NCBI GenBank assembly: GCA_039818985.1
Contig: JBCBSU010000001.1
Location: forward strand, 2,382,367-2,446,366
Direction of reading: 5' to 3'
DNA length: 64,000 nt
DNA from: Pseudomonadota bacterium
GTDB taxonomy: Bacteria; Pseudomonadota; Alphaproteobacteria; Sphingomonadales; Sphingomonadaceae
Shown: positions 61,203-64,000 of the stretch, piece after piece
Position numbering within the stretch: the first letter of the stretch is position 1
Layout of the letters: each line of letters starts with the position of its first letter
Translations under genes and position numbers: made by a program
Notes under the pieces: generated by a model
Told to the model about the DNA's origin: nothing
Databases searched by the model: none
The model's input: only the letters and a program-made list of their open reading frames with translations

Positions 61203-62614
61203 TAGCCTCCATCGCGCGCAATGACTGGCGCATGAATCTTCGCAGCGGTGTCTTTATTGGCCTCGTCATCGCCATTATAGCCTTGCTGATCGGCGCCGCT
61301 GCCCTGTCATCACAACGCCTGGCATCGTTTGAGCGCGAGCGCAGCGCTGCCGAGGCCGTCGACCGTGAAGTCTGGGATTCGCAGGGCGCACGCAATCCCC
61401 ATTCTGCGGCCCATTTCTCACGCTATGCTTTCAAGCCCCTATCCCCGCTGATGGCCTTTGACCCGGGTGTCACCGATTATGCCGGTCTCGCGGTGTGGAT
61501 GGAAGCCCATTACCAGAACCCGGCGGTCTTCCGCCGAGCCGAAGATCTTGGCGATGCCGGGCGTTTTGCCGATCTCTCTCCGGCTTGGATATTGCAGTAT
61601 ATTGCGCCATTGTTCCTGTTTCTGATCCTGTTCCCCGTCATCGCCGGAGAGCGCGAACAGGGCACATTGCAGCAGATGACGGCAGCGGGCATCAGCGCGA
61701 CAACGCTATTATGGGGTAAGCTGACAGGCGCTTTGGCAATCATTGCCGCTCTGCTCGTTATTGCTCTGCTGCTCGGCTTCTGGTCTGCAGGGTCTGGCGG
61801 AGCGGAGATATTACCCGACAGCACCCTGCGTACATTGGGCCTTGCGGCAGCTTACACAGTCTATCTGGTCGCTGCGGGCGCGATCGCCATTGGCATTTCG
61901 GCGCGGTGCAGGGAAAAGCGAACCGCACTGATAGCGCTTGTGGGTGTCTGGGCCGTCTGCTTCATTCTTGTCCCGCGCCTTGCTGCAAGCGCGGCGATAT
62001 CGTTTTACCCCGCACCCGACGCAACACATGTTACCCACGAACTCAGTGAGGCATCGTCAGCCTTTTATGAGGATGATGACTATCGCGCTGAGCTCGAGGC
62101 CACGATGCTCGAGAAATACGATGTACAGACGGTGGAGGAATTGCCGATAAATTATGGCGGTTATTCGCTCCAGGCGAGCGAAGAGCATGCCGAACCGCTT
62201 TTCGAGGCCGTTTACGCCCGGCTCGACGGGATTTATCGGCAGCAGGAGGCGCTGATCACTGCTGCATCCATTTTCTCTCCGGTGCTGGCCATGGAATCTC
62301 TCTCCGCAGGGCTTGCAGGGACCGACCGGGTGCATCACCGCGACTTTGCCCTTGCCGCTGAAGAGCATCGCCGGACGATTATCCAGCAGCTCAACGATGA
62401 CCTGACCTATAATGCCGGAGACGCTGGCTATGAATATACCAATGACAAGGCGCTGTGGCAGAGCATCGCCGATTTCGAGCATCGCGCACCACGCTTTGCC
62501 AGCTTGGCACCCGGCTATTTTTTGAGCGCATTGATACTGCTGCTCTATATGCTGGCCAGCCTGGCTTTTGCGACCTGGGCCGTGCGCCGCGCCCAGAGGA
62601 CGGTTGCATCATGA
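61199..62614 (+). CDS. ABC-2 type permease, DUF3526-like (first)
   Basis: This 471-residue membrane protein has an N-terminal helix (SGVFIGLVIAIIALLIGAAA), a long extracytoplasmic segment of about 100 residues and a cluster of helices beginning IAPLFLFLILFPVIAGERE. That last element, with EREQGTLQQMTAAGISATTL, is typical of ABC-2 permeases. A second long acidic segment (EDDDYRAELEATML) precedes the last helix (LSALILLLYMLASLAFATWA). It overlaps both neighbours by 4 bp. Substrate unknown. Confidence 0.88.
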   Translation: MIASIARNDWRMNLRSGVFIGLVIAIIALLIGAAALSSQRLASFERERSAAEAVDREVWDSQGARNPHSAAHFSRYAFKPLSPLMAFDPGVTDYAGLAVWMEAHYQNPAVFRRAEDLGDAGRFADLSPAWILQYIAPLFLFLILFPVIAGEREQGTLQQMTAAGISATTLLWGKLTGALAIIAALLVIALLLGFWSAGSGGAEILPDSTLRTLGLAAAYTVYLVAAGAIAIGISARCREKRTALIALVGVWAVCFILVPRLAASAAISFYPAPDATHVTHELSEASSAFYEDDDYRAELEATMLEKYDVQTVEELPINYGGYSLQASEEHAEPLFEAVYARLDGIYRQQEALITAASIFSPVLAMESLSAGLAGTDRVHHRDFALAAEEHRRTIIQQLNDDLTYNAGDAGYEYTNDKALWQSIADFEHRAPRFASLAPGYFLSALILLLYMLASLAFATWAVRRAQRTVAS

Positions 62615-64000
62615 CGATACAATCCGCCGCCTTGCTGGAACGCCGGCTTTTTTTGCTGGCACCGCCGGGACTGATCGCTTTTGCGGCGATTATTGCTGTC
62701 GTCATCTTCGCCTCGCTGGGCGGGCACTCCGCTGTGGAACGCTCGGCACAGGCCCAGACCGCTTTCACCGCCGAACGCGAGGCGTCGCGCACCGAATGGC
62801 GCGAAAGCATGGCACAGATTGAAGCAGCAGGCAGCGCCGAGGCACCCTATGAGGCGCGGCCGATGAACATCCGCATACCGGCGGTTCTGCCGCCAACACC
62901 ATTGGGCGATTTTGCCATCGGTGACACAGAGATATTGCCGAATACCACCGAAATCAGCGGCTGGTCCAACCCTGCAAATCTTTTCAGCGAATATGAATTC
63001 GATAATCCGACACCGCTCAGTCTCGGCAGCTTCGACATGACCTTTATCGTCGTGGTGCTGATGCCCTTGCTGATGATAGCTGTATCTTTCGACTTATTCG
63101 CCAGCGACCGCGAACGCGGACGGGCGAGATTGCTGGCGGCCCAGACAGGCCAAATCGCGCCGACAATCTGGCGCAGGCTAATCATTCGCAATGCCGCGCT
63201 TTGGGCTGTGTTTGCAGCCAGCACCGCTATTGCCGCGCTTCTCGCCCCCATGGGCGCCGATACAGGGCTGCGCCTCACACATTTTGTTGTCTGGCTGACA
63301 ATTGCGCTGCTCTATGGCCTGTTCTGGTTCGCCGCGATCACTCTGGTCAGCGCGATCCTCAGAAGAAGCGAAACTGTGGCTTCGGCGCTGTTCGCGCTAT
63401 GGGCGATTTTTGTCTTCGCCGTTCCTGCTGTCGGCGGCGCTATTGCCGAAGCGTCCTATCCACCGCCCTCGCGGCTCGCCTATTTGTCACAAATGCGCCA
63501 GGGTGAGGTTAAGGCGGTGCGCGAGACTGCAGAGCTGACATCCGGTTTTCTGGCCGATCACCCGGAAATGACCGTCAGCGATGAGGATGTGCCCGGCTAT
63601 TTCAGCAGCACCTTTCTTGCCAATGAGGAAGCGCGAAAGCGTACGGCACCGGTGCTGGAGGCTTTCAACAACAGCCGCCAGCAACGCATGGCGCTGGTTG
63701 CAAAACTGCAATATCTCTCGCCAGCCCTGATCGCCGACCGTGCCATGACGGCAGTTGCCGGCGGTGGCGATGCGCGCGGTCTTGCCTTTCAGGATCAGGC
63801 CTACATCGCCCTTAATGATCTGGTACAACGGATCGGGCCGGCCGTCGTGGCTCGCCAGCGCATATCGCTGGCCGAATATGATGCCATCCCCGCCTTCGCT
63901 TTCCGCGAACGCAGCATGGGGGAGATTTTCTCCACCATGATGCTGCCCATGGTTGTCCTGCTATTGCTGACCATCGCCCTGTTGATCATCGCCTATCGGC
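62611..64000 (+). CDS. ABC-2 type permease, DUF3526-like (second), 3' end outside window
   Basis: An open frame from the ATG at 62611, overlapping the previous stop by ATGA, runs to the window edge (463 codons seen). It repeats the layout of the preceding gene: N-terminal helix (GLIAFAAIIAVVIFASLGG), long extracytoplasmic segment with AEREASRTEWRESMAQI, then a helix cluster with VVVLMPLLMIAVSFDLFASD followed by RERGRARLLAAQTG. A late segment ends in further helices (MMLPMVVLLLLTIALLII). The two permeases are paralogues and probably form a heterodimer with the ATPase. Confidence 0.88.
   Translation, partial: MTIQSAALLERRLFLLAPPGLIAFAAIIAVVIFASLGGHSAVERSAQAQTAFTAEREASRTEWRESMAQIEAAGSAEAPYEARPMNIRIPAVLPPTPLGDFAIGDTEILPNTTEISGWSNPANLFSEYEFDNPTPLSLGSFDMTFIVVVLMPLLMIAVSFDLFASDRERGRARLLAAQTGQIAPTIWRRLIIRNAALWAVFAASTAIAALLAPMGADTGLRLTHFVVWLTIALLYGLFWFAAITLVSAILRRSETVASALFALWAIFVFAVPAVGGAIAEASYPPPSRLAYLSQMRQGEVKAVRETAELTSGFLADHPEMTVSDEDVPGYFSSTFLANEEARKRTAPVLEAFNNSRQQRMALVAKLQYLSPALIADRAMTAVAGGGDARGLAFQDQAYIALNDLVQRIGPAVVARQRISLAEYDAIPAFAFRERSMGEIFSTMMLPMVVLLLLTIALLIIAYR

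Noticed and set aside
1-64000. tRNA genes, rRNA, CRISPR arrays, insertion sequences, prophage
   Set aside because: Reading the intergenic gaps by eye I saw no cloverleaf-like sequence, no regular short repeats with spacers and no transposase or phage proteins. A tRNAscan and CRISPR search would confirm.

Overview
The window is GC-rich chromosomal DNA that looks like an alphaproteobacterium of the order Sphingomonadales. The signs are: rpsT next to dnaA; the mutM / ubiE-ubiB / coaBC / dut neighbourhood; a proA-nadD-rsfS-rlmH-envC run; an S46 dipeptidyl peptidase; a large TonB-dependent receptor; an M23 peptidase paired with a bactofilin; and clusters of GANTC (CcrM-type) sites. Genes are dense on both strands. 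I see no tRNA, rRNA, CRISPR array, transposase or prophage. Both ends cut genes: smc on the left and an ABC permease on the right.

Layout. 1-7.3 kb: the C-terminal part of smc, a YghU-type glutathione transferase, soxR divergent from a VOC/glyoxalase-fold gene with a SoxR-box-like site between them, an unrecognised protein, ubiA, rsmE. 7.4-13.4 kb: a secreted P-domain/DUF11 protein, gshA, a TonB-dependent receptor and a strong terminator. 13.4-19.3 kb (accessory): an ICMT-like membrane protein, a tiny Arg/Gly-rich secreted protein, a CHAP amidase, DUF3297, two DUF805 proteins and, between them, a 55-codon gene followed by a TPR plus 2OG-Fe(II) oxygenase gene. 19.3-30.9 kb: typA, a monohaem cytochrome/TPR pair, dut, a hydrolase, coaBC, a lipoprotein, DUF4345, ubiB, ubiE, mutM, rpsT. 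31-36 kb: dnaA with a long upstream region, a ThiF/MoeB-like enzyme, MAPEG, cobB, REP-like repeats, dapB. 36-41 kb: a TPR protein with nine 43-45-residue repeats, nth, and an operon of three Cys-conserved secreted paralogues plus an L,D-transpeptidase. 41-51.5 kb: transporters, aroC, fabI, brkB-like, a DnaJ-class protein, pdxH, phzF, a serine hydrolase. 52-58 kb: envC-rlmH-rsfS-nadD-proA, then the divergent M23/bactofilin pair behind a striking GANTC cluster. 58-64 kb: an S46 peptidase and a three-gene ABC exporter operon of DUF3526 type.

How the genes work together. Ubiquinone synthesis (ubiA, ubiB, ubiE), cofactor synthesis (coaBC, nadD, pdxH), amino-acid synthesis (dapB, aroC, proA), translation (typA, rsmE, rlmH, rsfS, rpsT) and replication/repair (smc, dnaA, mutM, nth, dut) form the housekeeping backbone. 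Cell-envelope work is over-represented: CHAP, L,D-transpeptidase, EnvC, M23 plus bactofilin, and S46.

The most interesting lead is at 17272-18675. A 55-residue peptide with a WSPPAL leader-like motif and a Gly/Asp/Glu-rich tail lies 39 bp upstream of a TPR-2OG-Fe(II) oxygenase on the same strand. It looks like an orphan RiPP precursor paired with a possible tailoring enzyme; no lasso cyclase or protease is in the window. A second lead is the operon of three tandem four-cysteine secreted proteins with an L,D-transpeptidase (39025-40865).
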